Origin: Ctena decussata
Lineage: Eukaryota; Mollusca; Bivalvia; Lucinida; Lucinidae
Length of the DNA: 64,000 bases
Direction: 5' to 3'
Assembly (NCBI GenBank): GCA_963989385.1
Contig: OZ022509.1
Coordinates: forward strand, 74,980,667 to 75,044,666
Shown: piece after piece, positions 10,304-22,046 of the stretch
Position numbering within the stretch: the first letter of the stretch is position 1
Layout: each line of letters begins with the position of its first letter
Notes under the pieces: model-generated
Told to the model about the DNA's origin: nothing
What the model saw: the letters and a program-made list of their open reading frames with translations, nothing else
Database searches by the model: none
Made by a program: the position numbers and the translations under genes

Positions 10304-12038
10304 TTAGCTCACCTGACCACGAAGTGCTCAAGGTGAGCTATTGTGATGGATATTTGTCCGTCGTCCGTCCGTCCGTCTGTCCGTCCGTCCATCGTCAACA
10401 ATTTCTTCAAACGACATCTCCTCCTAGACCAGTTGGCCAATTTCAAAATAATTTCACACAAATGTTCCTGTTATAGCCCTGAACCAAAATCGCTAAAAAG
10501 GTTTCGCTCCGCTGAACAAAATGGCCGCCAAGGCTAAAAATAGAGAAACCCTTAAACGACATCTCCTCTGAAGTCAATGGCCTGATTTCAAAAAAATTTC
10601 ACAGAAATGCTTGACTCATGGCCCTGAACCAAAATTGCTAAAACGATTCCACTCCGCTGAACAAAATGGCCACCAGAACTAAAAATAGAAATCTAAAAAT
10701 AGAAAAACTTTTAAAAGACATCTCCTCTGAAGCCAATGGTTCGATTTCAAAATAATTTCACAGAAATGTTTGACTCATGGCCCTTAACCAAAATTGCCAA
10801 AACGGTTCCACTCCGCCGAACAAAATGGCTGCCAGAGCTAAAAATAGAAATAAATCTTAGAATGACACAGAGGGCACAGTTTTGTTCCAATCATCATAAA
10901 ACTTTGTCAGAATGTTTATTTTAATGAAATCTAGACCAGATTTGAAACTGGGTCATGTGGGGTCAAAAACTAGGTCACTAGGTCAAATCTTAGAAAAACC
11001 TTGTGTACACTCTAGAGGGCACAGTTATGATCCAATCTTCATGAAACTTTGTCAGAATGTTTATCCTTATACAATTTAGGCCAAGATTGAAACTGATTCA
11101 TGTGGGGTCAAAAACTAGGTCACTAGGTCAAAACTTAGAAAAACCTTGTGTACACTCTAGAGGGCACAGTTATAATCCAGTCTTCATGAAACTTTGTCAG
11201 AATGTTTATCCGTATACAATCTAGGCCAAGATTGAAACTGAGTTATGTGGGGTCAAAAACTAGGTCAAATCTTAGAAAAACCTTGTGTACACTCTAGAGG
11301 GCACAGTTATAATCCAATCTTCATGAAACTTTGTCAGAATGCTTAACTTTATGAAATCTAGACCAAATTTGAAACTGGGCCATGTCAGGTCAAAAACTAG
11401 GTCACTAGGTCAGATCTTAGAAAAACCATGTGAACGCTCTAGAGGACACAGTTTTGTTCCAATCTTCATGAAACTTTGTCAAAACGTTTATCTCCAACTA
11501 ATCTAGACCAAGGGTACAACTGGGTCATGTTGGATCAAAAACTAGGTTACTAGGTCAGACCTTAGAAAAACATTGTGGATACTCTAGAGGGCACCGTTTT
11601 GGTTCAATCTTCATGAAACTTTGTCAGAATGATTATCTTAATGAAATCTAGGCCAAGTTTGAAACTGGGTTTTGTCAGGTCAAAAACTAGGTCACTAGGT
11701 CAAATCATAGAAAACCCTTGTGTACACAATTGTGGCTTTATTTTGCATTGAATCTTCATGAAACTTTGTCAGAATGTTTATCTTCATGAAGTGTAGGCCA
11801 AGTTTGAAACTGAATAATGTCTGATCAAAAACTAGATTGTCAGGTCAGATCTTAGAAAAACATTGAGTACACTCTAGAGGGCACAGTTTGTTTTGATCCA
11901 ATCTTCATGAAATTTTGTCAGAATATAGATTAGAAAGTTCAAAACTGCTCCAATCCAACCATCATCAAATAGATGATCTTCCATGTTATTTCATCATAAC
12001 TCAGGTGAGTGATTTAGGTCCATCATGGACCTCTTGTT
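10304..12038 (+). mobile_element. Hairpin-capped tandem-repeat element, AGCTCACC family, copy 1
   Basis: The 5' cap is a hairpin, TAGCTCACCTG ... CAAGGTGAGCTA. Next is a GTCCGTCCGTCC-rich stretch, then about three units of ~150-160 bp starting GACATCTCCTCTGAAG, then about eight units of ~145 bp containing CTTCATGAAACTTTGTCAG (unit marks near 11041, 11186, 11323, 11468, 11613, 11758 and 11907). The 3' end is a hairpin, GGTCCATCATGGACC, followed by TCTTGTT. This resembles bivalve pearl elements and HINEs (non-autonomous Helentron relatives). No replicase is encoded. Confidence 0.8.
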
Positions 12039-12820
12039 ATTTATTTAGAGTAATTTTGAAATAAAATTTCAAATGTAGCAAACAAAAAGCTTACATGCAA
12101 GGATTGCAAGCTTTCTGAAGTTTAAATGGCTTTAGCAAACCGAATATGATAAATCAGATAGCACAATTAGTAAAATTTGCATTGATAATATTGCTTTCTT
12201 TTCCTAAATCGGATGAGAGAGTTAATCTATTGATATATTTTTATTTGACCATTCCAAAATGGTGTTAAATTTTGAAAGTAAATGCAGTTTGAAAATTTTA
12301 CATTATTTTGATAGTGATTATGATTTTTTTCCAGATAAAGATTATTACATGTCACAAAGGATTTCCAAAAATGTACAAACCTCATTCCTGCAAAAGTCTG
12401 TGTATTCCTGGTGATCCACTGAACTTTCATTCATTATTTAAAAATTTTATTGTGCCCTTTAACTTGCTATTCTAAAGCTTCATAAAAATTTTATTTCATT
12501 ACTAATGCCTGACCGATGGCCTTATCTGAGGCTTAATGTAAAAATTCAAAAAGTTCTAAAAATTGGTACACCTTCAATAATTAACCTGATTTTCTTAAAA
12601 TTGACAATTTTTCATTGCAGTAATGTGTCTAAAAGATACAGATGGAATGGAGAACAGTGTAAACCCCAAACTAATTGCTCTTTAAGGAGCAGTCAGATCT
12701 AGTCTGATCTGGCTCTGCACTGTTTCTTTGGACATGTTTGTTCAAATGTTTAAAATTTTTATGGTAAAAACAGATTACCACACAGTGACTGACCCACAAT
12801 ATTGGGGCTGAATTTCATTA
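12039..12820. other. Intergenic with one worn hairpin
   Basis: No gene seen. A diverged GCAAACAGTG-type hairpin lies at 12655-12727 (GTGTAAACCCC ... CTCTGCACTG, inner GGAGCAGTCAGATC). Confidence 0.5.
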
Positions 12821-12887
12821 GCAAACAGTGTAGACCCAGATCAGACTGCTCCTTGGGAGCAGTCTGATCAGGGTCTGCAGTGTTTGC
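12821..12887. repeat. GCAAACAGTG hairpin cassette
   Basis: Stem base GCAAACAGTGTAGACCC / GGGTCTGCAGTGTTTGC; inner stem GATCAGACTGCTCC / GGGAGCAGTCTGATC. It stands alone, with no TTAA element ends around it. Confidence 0.8.
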
Positions 12888-13480
12888 AATTTTTTCAAAA
12901 AATTTTCCTATTTTTTGCTAACAATACCAACGTTTTCAAAAATTAGTATGATCACTATTAATCAGGGTATTTGATTTACCTTGTCCGTTATTTAGGGTAT
13001 TAATGGTAATCACGTCAATCGCCATAAGGCATTGTATAAGTTCTATGAGAACTAAAGAGTCTGCCATTTAAGTTGGTCTTTAATATACGCCCCCTCAGAT
13101 TTCCTATCCTAAGAAAAAGTGGCCAAATTTTACCAAAATTTTCAAAAAACGGGAACAAAAACTTGTCATTTTTTGCCTGAATTTTATTTCAAAATGCAAT
13201 TTTTAGGACTTACGAATTGTTAGAGGAAATACAGTAACTAAAACGAGTGGAGGATGGCACATGCATGTTCTCAGAATGTGATCATGTTTTTTGCCTTGTC
13301 CACCTTTAATATGATTTTGGATAATAATCATGGGGTTGTGATAATAGTCGCTACCTAAAAGTTGCGGATTAAATCTTAGCTTACATGGATTTCTTGGAGT
13401 CGCCACAGATGTGGCATGTCATATTAGAATCATCCTTAACAGATCTTTGTGGAAATAGTGAGAAGAATAATGACTGCTTT
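12888..13480. other. Intergenic, nothing recognised
   Basis: No open frame with a splice context and no repeat recognised. A minus-strand 67-codon frame at 13203-13406 shows no domain. Confidence 0.45.
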
Positions 13481-13496
13481 AATTAGCTAGGAAGCT

Positions 13497-13762
13497 GGGC
13501 CGGGTAGCGCAATCGGTAGGGCACCTGACTCGTAAGTCAGAGGTCCTGGGTTCGAATCCCGGTCTGGCCACATACTTTCGTTTCTCCTTCCGCTGATTCA
13601 AGAAGGGTAGTTGTCAGTTACTGGCGAAAGTATGTGCACTTAGTACTGGTTAACCGCTTAGGAGGTCTAAGCCTGCCCAGGAATAGTGTGGCTAGGTTAA
13701 CTGACCGTCCCAACATGACCTTAGTTGTTTACCGTGGACGTTAAGCATTGAGTCAACCAACC
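13497..13762 (+). mobile_element. tRNA-derived SINE (SINE-1), full length with 16-17 bp TSD
   Basis: The 5' head is tRNA-like: A-box TAGCGCAATCGG and B-box GGTTCGAATCC, ending CTGGCCA. The anticodon arm CTGACTCGTAAGTCAG has an abnormal loop, so this is not a working tRNA gene. A conserved body follows (TTGTCAGTTACTGGCGAAAG, TTAGGAGGTCTAAGCCTGCC) and a short simple tail. AATTAGCTAGGAAGCT before it (13481-13496) recurs after it with one extra A (13763-13779), a target-site duplication typical of LINE-driven insertion. Confidence 0.92.
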
Positions 13763-13783
13763 AATTAGCTAGGAAAGCTTTTG

Positions 13784-13921
13784 AGAATAATCCCTAGATA
13801 ATTATTTTATTCCTCAATGGAAATATAGGTTGTGACCCCTCATTAGAATGGCCTCAACAAGACATTTCTAATGAGGGATCTCAACATATGTTTTCATGGA
13901 GAAATTTGGAAAATTATCATT
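13784..13921. mobile_element. Palindromic MITE, CCCCTCATTAGA family, copy 1
   Basis: Arms: TATTTTATTCCTCAATGG ... TTGTGACCCCTCATTAGA on the left, and TCTAATGAGGGATCTCAA ... CATGGAGAAATTTGG on the right. A second copy with the same layout is at 53028-53165. Confidence 0.65.
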
Positions 13922-15228
13922 TCATTGAATTTAATCTGTTTGTCAATCTTATCTGGAGCACTGACTGGTACTGCGCTCTCTGTCCCAGTATAGCGGGATC
14001 ATGCAACATATCTGGTAGAGATTTCACCCAAAGATAAGATAATATTGATAGGCTTGTAAACATTGTATTTCAACAATTGATTTTGATCGGAGATGTAGGT
14101 TTATTCATAAATTTTAATAACAATCTGTGTCATTAGTTATTTGTTCCTCTGTCAATAGCCTTTGAATCAGCCCACAAGAAAATGTGCAATAATGCTCACA
14201 TGAAAACAAAATGTGTAATTATTGGATAAGCACAAATTGATGAGAATCTCCATTGTACAAAGTACAGATTCTTTAGAATTAGTTGATGGTCGATACAAAT
14301 TGTAATGACTCTGACCAGACTACACACAAGAGAGACAGTCTAGGTCGGTTCTGTTGTCACATGACATAGCCTTTTCTTGTACAGTGATTGCACATCTTTT
14401 TCAATAAACTGTGTTTTAAAAGCTATTCATTTTGGGCAATGATGTGCCCTTTTGACTTGTAATGTATCAGTCTGGTCTTTAAATCGTTTTTAAAACAGTA
14501 ACTGATGACATAAATATTTTGCCGTTTGCGGCAGTGACTGTTGATATTGGGACGAAAGTGCCGTACAGTTACAGATCAGCATGCTCATTACAAGGAGCAG
14601 TCTGGGCTCAATTGTTCAAAATTAACAACTTTGTTAGTTACAATTTCAAACATATTGTATGCAAAAATACAGCCACTTTTTTTGGCTAAAAAAAGTGAGA
14701 GGCTTTTGCAGTGCAAAAGTTCCTCACATTTTCAGCGAAAAATATTAGCACCATAAATGGTAAACTTAACAAATTTTTACTAGGGATTTTGAATCTTTTA
14801 ACAAGGACTTTGTTAATTTTATGATTAACCCTGATTTGTAGCTACACTGTTTGAAATTCTCCTAGCAATTCTTTGGCAGATTGTTAAAAACAACAAAAAA
14901 AAAAACAAGTTTTGTAAAGATGTCCCTAATAACACCATCACAAACAAAACAGGCTGTAAAAAGAACCAGTTTATTTTTGAATGGCTGTTATCTGTCAATT
15001 ATTTTAAAAAAGAAACAAATTTTAAACTGATCTTTGTCGTTATCTGACACATGACTACACGTTTTCTTTTGAATAGATACAACCCATATTTTGTTTTAGG
15101 TTTACCATTTGTGTGCTGAAAATTTTGAAGTCATTTAGTATAATGTCATAAAAAATTTATTGTTTCTGTCAAATATTAGAACAAGTAGAGTCAATAAAAA
15201 TACAAATGCTTTGTAAACAACTTTTCGC
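13922..15228. other. AT-rich intergenic, nothing recognised
   Basis: Contains a half-decayed copy of the short hairpin near 14570-14630 (GGAGCAGTCTGGG) and otherwise no repeat or gene that I can support. Confidence 0.45.
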
Positions 15229-15395
15229 ACTTAGACCCCAAAAATGAAAATAAGTAAATTTGCAAGGAGCATAGATACAGATGAGGTGGCTCATGACGAG
15301 CTGCCTCATCTGGATCTACACTGTTTGCCCTCTGTTATTTGAATTCTCAATATAATATATCTTGCACAAAACAGTTTTTCTTTTTTAAATTTTGC
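15229..15395. mobile_element. TTAA-type hairpin element, family A, worn copy in opposite orientation
   Basis: Hairpin GAGGTGGCTCATGACGAGC followed by TCTGGATCTACACTGTTTGC, then CCCTCTGTTATTTGAATTC, the complement of the arm seen at 7506. The ends have decayed. Confidence 0.65.
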
Positions 15396-17089
15396 AAAGT
15401 TACCGGTATATATATCATATATATATTGTTATCTTCTTTTTTGGCAAGTTAAGTGTTCAACTGCACAGAGAACTTACAAAATTATTTACTTTTGAAAAAC
15501 ATTTAAAATTGCTTACTGTCAAATCCTGATACTTTTGAAATTGTATTGTAGTATATGTATGTAATTTATAGTTAATAAAATATCGTTTAAACTAACATTT
15601 AAAATTATGAATATGTCACTTTTGCAAGATGTAAACAACTCATAGAGCACTTACAAATTCTTTTTTTTTTTTCTTAATAAATTTTCTTTTATTATTTTGT
15701 TAATAATTTTCTTTATAATTTTGTTAATAAACTTTATTATTTTATTAATAAATTTGTGCACTTACTCTTTTCTACAATGTCTTTATCAGGTGAATCTATT
15801 ATCCCATCCAATGGACTTTGTTTACAAAGAATGCAAGAAATCGAAAGCAGGACATTTTAACCAAGTTTGAAATTGAAACTGAATTTAAAAGGTGATAATG
15901 TTGTCTCTTTGATGGACAAAGAAGAGGAAACCACACTGACCCTTTATTTGATCTGGATAGAGACCCAGCAGAAAGGGGCCATCACATTTGTGACCGGCAA
16001 GAAGTGCAGTATGTTTTGATGGAGCTTTGCTAGTGACAGGCTTATTCTGTGTTTCCGGGAAATCTTTGTAGTAAAAGTTAGGGTTCTAATTAGACTGTGG
16101 GTCACAAGCTGATTTCAGACTTTGCTGGCTCCTTGTCGTATTGTTCTTTTTTCTTTGACACCAATTCATATCTAAGAAGATGATTTTGAGTTCAAATTAA
16201 AAGAATTTATCTTCAGTTTGACACCTTGTTGAGACTTGATGTAACATTTTAAATGGCTCTAAATCTACTGGATAGCCATGAATGGTATCGTTACAACCCA
16301 AAATATCAGGAAAGAATCTTTTGAGCAAACAGTGTAGCCCCTGATCAGACTGCTCCCAAAGAGCAGTCTGATCTGGGTCTGCACTGTTTGCCAGTACAAC
16401 AACATTTTTTCAACGCACTTTTCAGAAAGAAAAATAAACTTTTTTAAATTTTAGGAAAACTTCAGTAATTGCTTTGGCCTATGAATAATCAGGGTTCTTG
16501 TGGTAAATCGGCCAGATAGCCATGCCCATGTAGGGTAAAAAGTCCTTGAAATCAATTAAGTGTCTTTAAAATCAATTAAGTTACGCAAACAGTCCTCTTT
16601 AAATGACCAATAAGCACTTTATTTTCATTTCCACACCTGTACGGATAAGGTGCGAGATAAATTAATCCTATGTTAAGACCAAGGGTGTAAATATTTTTCA
16701 GAATTAATCTTTGTTAAGCTCTAAGTTCCCTTTAATGTTCCCTTTATTATTCCTTTGTGAAATTACTTGTATAATAGTGATCTGAATTTCTGATGATTTT
16801 TTTTTAAAAGAAAAAAAGAGAAAAGTATCATAAATATTATACTAGCAAATTTTTCGTCACTTACTTTAAATTACTGTTACCTTAATTCTTTCAAATTATA
16901 GTCCAAGACATAAAACTTAACTGCAGTCTACCTGGGTTTTGTTTTGATATGTTTACTCATTGCTAATTTAATAAGATGAAGGTGAATTTATTTAGCCTTA
17001 AGTGGAAAAATGATATCAGATTGGAAAGTCCCTTTATCTTACAAAACTTTCATTTTCAACATACCATATTTTTCCTATTACCAGACATA
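15396..17089. other. Intergenic with one hairpin cassette
   Basis: No gene recognised. A well-kept GCAAACAGTG hairpin lies at 16325-16391 (inner CTGATCAGACTGCTCC / AGAGCAGTCTGATC). An oligo-T/TTTATTA-rich stretch spans 15660-15760. Confidence 0.45.
16325..16391. repeat. GCAAACAGTG hairpin cassette
   Basis: Stem base GCAAACAGTGTAGCCC / GGGTCTGCACTGTTTGC; inner stem TGATCAGACTGCTCCC / AGAGCAGTCTGATC. Confidence 0.8.
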
Positions 17090-17308
17090 TGAGCCGTGAC
17101 ATGACAAAAGCAACAAAGTTGCATGTGCGCCCAGCGAAGACTTAGATCAGCCTAGGTATTGGCCCAGTTTGCTCAGAGTATGGCGCAAGCTTTAACCTTT
17201 AGCTGGCCTTTAAGCACATAGCAGACTCTGATCAGACTGGGCAGATGTCCAGGCTGATCAGTCTTTGCTGGGTGCACATGCCACTTTGTTGGTTTTGTTG
17301 TGCTGCAG
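17090..17308. mobile_element. TGAGCC fold-back element, copy 2, abutted by a SINE
   Basis: Left end TGAGCCGTGACATGAC with ACCAACAAAGT-type arms and inner TTAGATCAGCCTAGG / CAGGCTGATCAG. The right arm stops at TTGGTTTTGTTGTGCTGC, where the SINE at 17309 begins, so the last bases of the right terminus are missing. Confidence 0.75.
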
Positions 17309-17515
17309 GAGCCCGGATAGCTCAGTTGGTTAAGGGCTGGCCTGTTGGTCTTGTGGTCCTGGGTTTGCTCCCAGCTTGAAGGAAGAATCTTTTCAAATGA
17401 AATGGGGGTTCCATTGCACACAGCCTTTCATTATCACCCTCCCATTGTCCTGATATGACTGAAATACTGTTGAAAAGGATGTAAAATTGCAAGTCTTCCA
17501 ACCATCTGTTTTGTT
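17309..17515 (+). mobile_element. tRNA-derived SINE (SINE-2), full-length head
   Basis: The head reads GGAGCCCGGATAGCTCAG with TGGTTAAGGGCTGGCC (A-box region) and CCTGGGTTTGCTCCC in the B-box position. The body is GGTTCCATTGCACACAGCC ... GTCCTGATATGACTGAAATA, shared with copies at 23845, 34692, 39497, 43429 and 57608. The B-box and body identify it as a SINE and not a tRNA gene. Confidence 0.85.
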
Positions 17516-17812
17516 TTGTTGAGGCTTCTATGTAATTGGATAAGGCCTTTAAAGAAAGCCAGCTCCTATTAAAAACATATTCAGGTATTTAAGGTTAATG
17601 GGTACACAATTCAGGGGAAGCAATTCTACCATTTTCTTTTTCACCTCCCTGCTCTATGTGGGTGAACTCTTAGAGAAAAAAATATGCTACTATTGAAGCA
17701 AATTCTTTTCTTTAAGAGTTCGTAGACCCAATTTTTGAAGGGCTTTGTGGCTCAGGGGAGCAAACAGGGAATCACAAGGTTATTCCCCTTGAAAAAATGA
17801 AGGTACATGGAG
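17516..17812. other. Intergenic with a worn GGAAAGAATTTGCTCC-type repeat
   Basis: Contains words of a dispersed repeat also found near 37370, 41195, 48300, 58628 and 61380 (CAAATTCTTTTCTTTAAGAG, AGCAAACAGGGAATCACAAGG). No gene. Confidence 0.45.
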
Positions 17813-18148
17813 CACAGGCACCTGACGCGTTGTTTGGATCGAAAACATTAGAATTTAGGTTAACATTCTAAATATGAGACAAAAAATAAAAATTATTCAA
17901 AAAAAAAATCTGGTAGATATAATATTTATTCAAAAAAAAAATCTGGTAGATCTAAATATTATATCTACCAGATTTTTTTTTTGAATAATTTTTAAAAATA
18001 AAAATTATTCAAAAAAAAAATCTGGTAGATATAAATATTATATCTACCAGATTTTTTTTTTTGAATAATTTTTATTTTTTGTCTCATATTTAGAACATTA
18101 ACCTAAATTCTAATGTTTTCGATCCAAACAACGCGTCAGGTGCCTGTG
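17813..18148. mobile_element. 336-bp nested palindrome element with 8-bp TSD
   Basis: Termini CACAGGCACCTGACGCG and CGCGTCAGGTGCCTGTG, with arms extending through TTTGGATCGAAAACATTAG. The centre is a repeated smaller palindrome, ATCTGGTAGAT / ATCTACCAGAT, with oligo-A/T flanks. Perfect direct repeats ACATGGAG flank it at 17805-17812 and 18149-18156. An 8-bp duplication is typical of hAT and a few other DNA transposon superfamilies. Non-coding. Confidence 0.9.
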
Positions 18149-18261
18149 ACATGGAGGTGTTCCCAGCGGATTCACCAGAGTCAAAAACTTAATGCAAGTC
18201 GGTGTTTGTGTGAAAGATTTGTTCTAAAACGAAATTATGATGGGCTGTATTACAATATTTA

Positions 18262-18440
18262 CTAACTCTTAAACCACAAAAAATGGCATCTATAAGATAT
18301 AAAGAAAAAAAAAATCATCCAAGCTCATTTTATAGAATTCAGTGACTAGAGGGCAAACTGGCAAATAGCATATTTCCAGATGGGGCAGCTCATATTTTGC
18401 CTCCCCCCATCTGGATATATGCTGTTTGCAAATTTAACTC
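18262..18440. mobile_element. TTAA-type hairpin element, family A, worn copy
   Basis: Contains ACTCTTAAACCACAAAAAA, GAATTCAGTGACTAGAGG, and a hairpin CAGATGGGGCAGCTC / CCCATCTGGATATATGC TGTTTGC, ending near TTTAACTC. Confidence 0.6.
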
Positions 18441-18463
18441 TTTTTCAGTTCATTTAACTATTT

Positions 18464-20427
18464 TTAGCTCACCTGGCCCGAAGGGCCATAGTGAGCTATT
18501 GTCATACCAATGCGTCCGGCGTGCGTCGTCACGGAATTTGTCCGTCAACACCTAAAAACAAATATTCAAACATCTTCTTCTGTAAAACTACTGGTCCCAT
18601 GGTTCTCAAATTTCACATGGAGCATGACCTGACTCCAGGGTCTTAGAATTGTAAAATTGGGTCAGGTTGAAAATCCAAGAAAAAATAGCAAAAACAACAA
18701 AATAAACTTCTTCTCCAGAACCACTGGGTATATTTGTCTGAATTTTGGCATGGAATATCAGTGAAACCTTGGTATTCAAAATTATAAAAATGAAAAAAAT
18801 CTGTAGCGGAGTTTTGTCACAGTGACCTACTTTCTGTTTACCTGTGTAATTTTGCTCAAATGCCAATGTCAAAAAATGACCTATTTAAACAACTTCAAAC
18901 AACTTCTTCTCTAAAACCACTGAGCCCATGGATCTCAAATTTCACATGGAGCATGACCAGACTGCAGGGTTCCAAAATTGTAAAATTGGGTCAGGTCAAG
19001 AATCCAAGATGGCTGCTGTTACTAAAAATAGCAAAAACAACAAAATCAACTTCTTATCCAGAACCAGTTGGTATATTTGGTTGAAAGTTTGCATGGAACG
19101 TAAGTGGGACCTTGGTATTAAAAATTGTAAAAATAAAAAAAATCTATAGCGGAATTAGGTCACAGTGACCTACTTAGCGTTTACAAGGCCGATTTTGCTC
19201 AAATGTCAATATCTAAAGAAAATGCAACCAATTCTGACCAGATTTGGTCAGAATTGGTTCTTGAATGGAATTATTTCAATTTTGTGCCAGTTGACTATCC
19301 AAGATGGCCACCATGGGGGCCGTTACTAAAAATAGCACAAACATAAAAATGACAATTACTCAAGAACCCTTGAATGGAATTGGACCAATTTTGTGTCAGA
19401 ATGTTCCTTGCATGAAGCCGTTTCGATTAATTGCAATTTGGCATTCCAAGATGGCCGCCATCTGGTGTTACTAAAAATAGCACAAACATAAAAATGACAA
19501 TTACTCAAGAACCCTTGAATGGAATTGGACCAATTTTGTGTCAGAATGATCCTTGCATGAAGTCGTTTTGATTAATTGGGATTTGGCATTCCAAGATGGC
19601 CGCCATCTGCCGTAACTAAAAATAGCACAAAACATGAAAATGACAATATCTCAGTAACCGCTGAATGGATTTTGACAAAATTTGTGTCAAAATGATTCTT
19701 GCATTGAGATGTTTCAAAAGTATCTAACTGTAGACCATTCATATTGGCCTCTGTTACTAAAAATAGAAAAATGTGAAAATTAGAAAATCTCAATGGAGTT
19801 GGATTAATTTTGTGTCAGAATGGTCCTTTCATTAAGCTTTTTTGATTTTTTGCATTTTGGCATTCCAAGATGGCCGCCATTTGCCGTTACTAAAAATAGC
19901 ACAAAACATGAAAATGACAATATCTCAGTAACCGCTGAATGGATTTTGACGAAATTTGTGTCAAAATGATTCTTGCATTGAGATGATAAAAAAAATATCT
20001 TACTATAAGACCAGTCATATTGGCCTCTGTTACTAAAAATAGAAAAATGTGAAAATCAGAAAATCTCAATGGAATTGGGCCAAATTTGTGTCAAAATGGT
20101 CCTTGCATGAAGGCTTTTCGATTTTTTGCATTTTAGCAATCCAAGATGGCCACCATCTGCCGTTACTAAAAATAGCACAAAACATGAAACTGGCAATATC
20201 TCAGTAACCCCTGAATGGATTTTGATGAAATTTGTGGCAAAATGATTCTTGCATTGAGATGTTTCAAAAGTTAATATATAAAGACCAGGCAAGTTGGCCT
20301 CTGTTACTAAAAGTAGCAAAATGTGAAAATGAGAAATTCTCAGTGGAATTGGACCAATTTTGTATCAGAATGGTTCCGTTGCACAAAAGCCAGGTGAGCG
20401 ATATCAGGCCCAAATGGGCCTCTTGTT
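18464..20427 (+). mobile_element. Hairpin-capped tandem-repeat element, AGCTCACC family, copy 2
   Basis: 5' cap hairpin TAGCTCACCTGGCCCGAAG ... ATAGTGAGCTA, then GCGTCCGGCGTGCGTCGTC. Two sets of tandem units follow: AACTTCTTCTCTAAAACCAC with CACAGTGACCTACTT (18.6-19.2 kb), then AAGATGGCCGCCATCTG with GTTACTAAAAATAGCACAAA (19.2-20.4 kb). The 3' hairpin GGCCCAAATGGGCC is followed by TCTTGTT. Open frames inside are repeat artefacts. Confidence 0.8.
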
Positions 20428-20436
20428 CAATTTTAT

Positions 20437-20769
20437 CACAGGGTATAAACCAGTCCGCCAATTTTTGCTTCCTGTAGAGACTGTCCATCATATTTGGCTT
20501 CTGCTGAGACTGTCTGCGATCTCTTGCTTCCTGCAGGGACTACCATCCTCCAAAAATGACTTCCTGTCGAGACTGTCCACGTGACTTTGCTTCCTGCCTA
20601 GAGCCTCAGCAGGAAGCAGAATCACATGGACAGTCTCTGCAGGAAGTCATTTATCATGTGCAGAAGTCTCAGCAGGAAGCAAGAGCCCATGGACAGTCTC
20701 AGCGGAAGCCAAATATGACAGACAGCCTCTGCAGGAAGCGAAAATTGGGGGACTGGTTTATACCCTGTG
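20437..20769. mobile_element. CACAGGG fold-back element, copy 3 (333 bp), TSD TTTAT
   Basis: Starts CACAGGGTATAAACCAGTCC and ends GTTTATACCCTGTG. Arms carry the same ~30-bp GCTTCCTGC/GACTGTCC iterations as the other copies. Perfect 5-bp direct repeats TTTAT lie at 20432-20436 and 20770-20774. It inserted about 10 bp beyond the 3' end of the preceding tandem-repeat element. Confidence 0.92.
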
Positions 20770-20774
20770 TTTAT

Positions 20775-21344
20775 CAGGTTTATTGACAAAAATGCACAGC
20801 CTTCTTGTTGACTTCAGTTAGCTAACAATGTTTTGAACAACTGACTCCAGGTACAAAACTCTTTTATGGCAATGCAGTGTGGGCTGCTTTTATTGGGGGG
20901 AGGGGGTGTCCTTATTTGGGGAAATATACAAAGAGAATATTGATATGTTTTCAAGATCAAAATACTGTAATGTTTATTTTTTGCGCTACTTATTCATGAA
21001 AAATATCTTTAAAAAGAAATGAAACCAGATTTTAAAGTACAGTTTATTGCGACTGAAAATTTACAAGCATTAAAAATCAAGAGCTTTACAGGTGAACAAC
21101 TTTTGGAAAAACCCTAATTTTATATTTGATAAAAGGTACATTAGGTTGCTGAGCATACAAAAAAAAAAAAGTGGTGTTATTCAAGTGTATATTTGTTGAC
21201 AAAATTATTGAAGCATCATACATTAGTACAAGGTCAACTTTTTTTTACAGTTTTGATTGATTTTAAAATCTTGGAAATTTGTTAAGATTTCCAAGTAAGT
21301 AGTGTTTACAGCTAGAAACAAAACTACCGTACTTGTGATACTGA
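20775..21344. other. AT-rich intergenic, nothing recognised
   Basis: No gene or repeat that I can support. Confidence 0.45.
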
Positions 21345-21700
21345 AACCCTAAAGAGCCTGAAAAAAGCAGATGACAAAATTTAAAAAAATGTTTTGTCTA
21401 AGCTATATCATATTCAGAATTCAAAGACCAGGGGCCGTATTCATAAAGCCACTTAAGTCGTTGCTATGCTGTTGCTAAGGCTAAATATCTATAAAGGAGA
21501 TTCCCTACAACTATGAAATTTGGTCTGGAGGAACAGTCTTTGTAAGACTGTTCCTTCAGACCAAATTTCATAGTTGTAGAGAATCTCCCTCAAAGAAATT
21601 TAGCCTTAGCAACAGCATAGCAACGACTTAAGTCGTTTTATGAATATGGCCCCAGAAGCTTAGATGACGTGGCTCATGTTGGAGATGTGCATGACAGGTT
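21345..21700. mobile_element. TTAA-type hairpin element, family A, split by a MITE
   Basis: The left part (AAAAAAGCAGATGACAAAAT ... AGAATTCAAAGACCA) and right part (AGAAGCTTAGATGACGTGGC) match consecutive parts of the family-A element, but 223 bp of another element (21431-21653) lies between them. Confidence 0.75.
21431..21653. mobile_element. GGGGCCGTATTCATAAA fold-back MITE, copy 1
   Basis: Inverted termini GGGGCCGTATTCATAAA and TTTATGAATATGGCCCC, with arms through ACTTAAGTCGTTGCTATGC and a perfect inner stem GAGGAACAGTCTTTG / AAGACTGTTCCTTC. It sits inside the family-A element at 21345-21700. Exact ends and target duplication are ambiguous by a few bases. Confidence 0.85.
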
Positions 21701-21740
21701 GCATTCTGACAAGACTGAACTTCATGAAACCAAAATTAAA

Positions 21741-21977
21741 TGAGCCGTGACAAACCAGAACCAACAAAAAGGCATGTGCACCCAATGAAGACCCAGATCA
21801 GCCTGGGCATCCGACCAGTCTGATCAGAGTCTTCCCTGTCCACAGAGAGCAAGCTTAGATCCTTAGCTACCCTTTAAGTGCACAGCTAAGACTTTGATCA
21901 GACTGGGTAAATGCCTAGGCTGGTCTGAGTCCGCATGGCACAATGCCACTTTGTTGGTTTTCTCATGTCGCAACTCA
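21741..21977. mobile_element. TGAGCC fold-back element, copy 3
   Basis: Ends TGAGCCGTGACAAACCAG and TTCTCATGTCGCAACTCA; inner CCAGATCAGCCTGGGCATC / TAAATGCCTAGGCTGGTC. Confidence 0.8.
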
Positions 21978-22046
21978 TATATATGTCACTATCAGATGAA
22001 AGTGCTGGTCAAATTTTATTTGAATGGCAGAAGTATTTCGTGAATA

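Noticed and set aside
13497..13570. Functional tRNA gene
   Set aside because: The anticodon arm has an abnormal loop, the same body follows at three places, and a long target duplication flanks it: it is a SINE head.
17309..17375. Second tRNA gene
   Set aside because: Its B-box is imperfect and it continues into the SINE-2 body found at five other sites.
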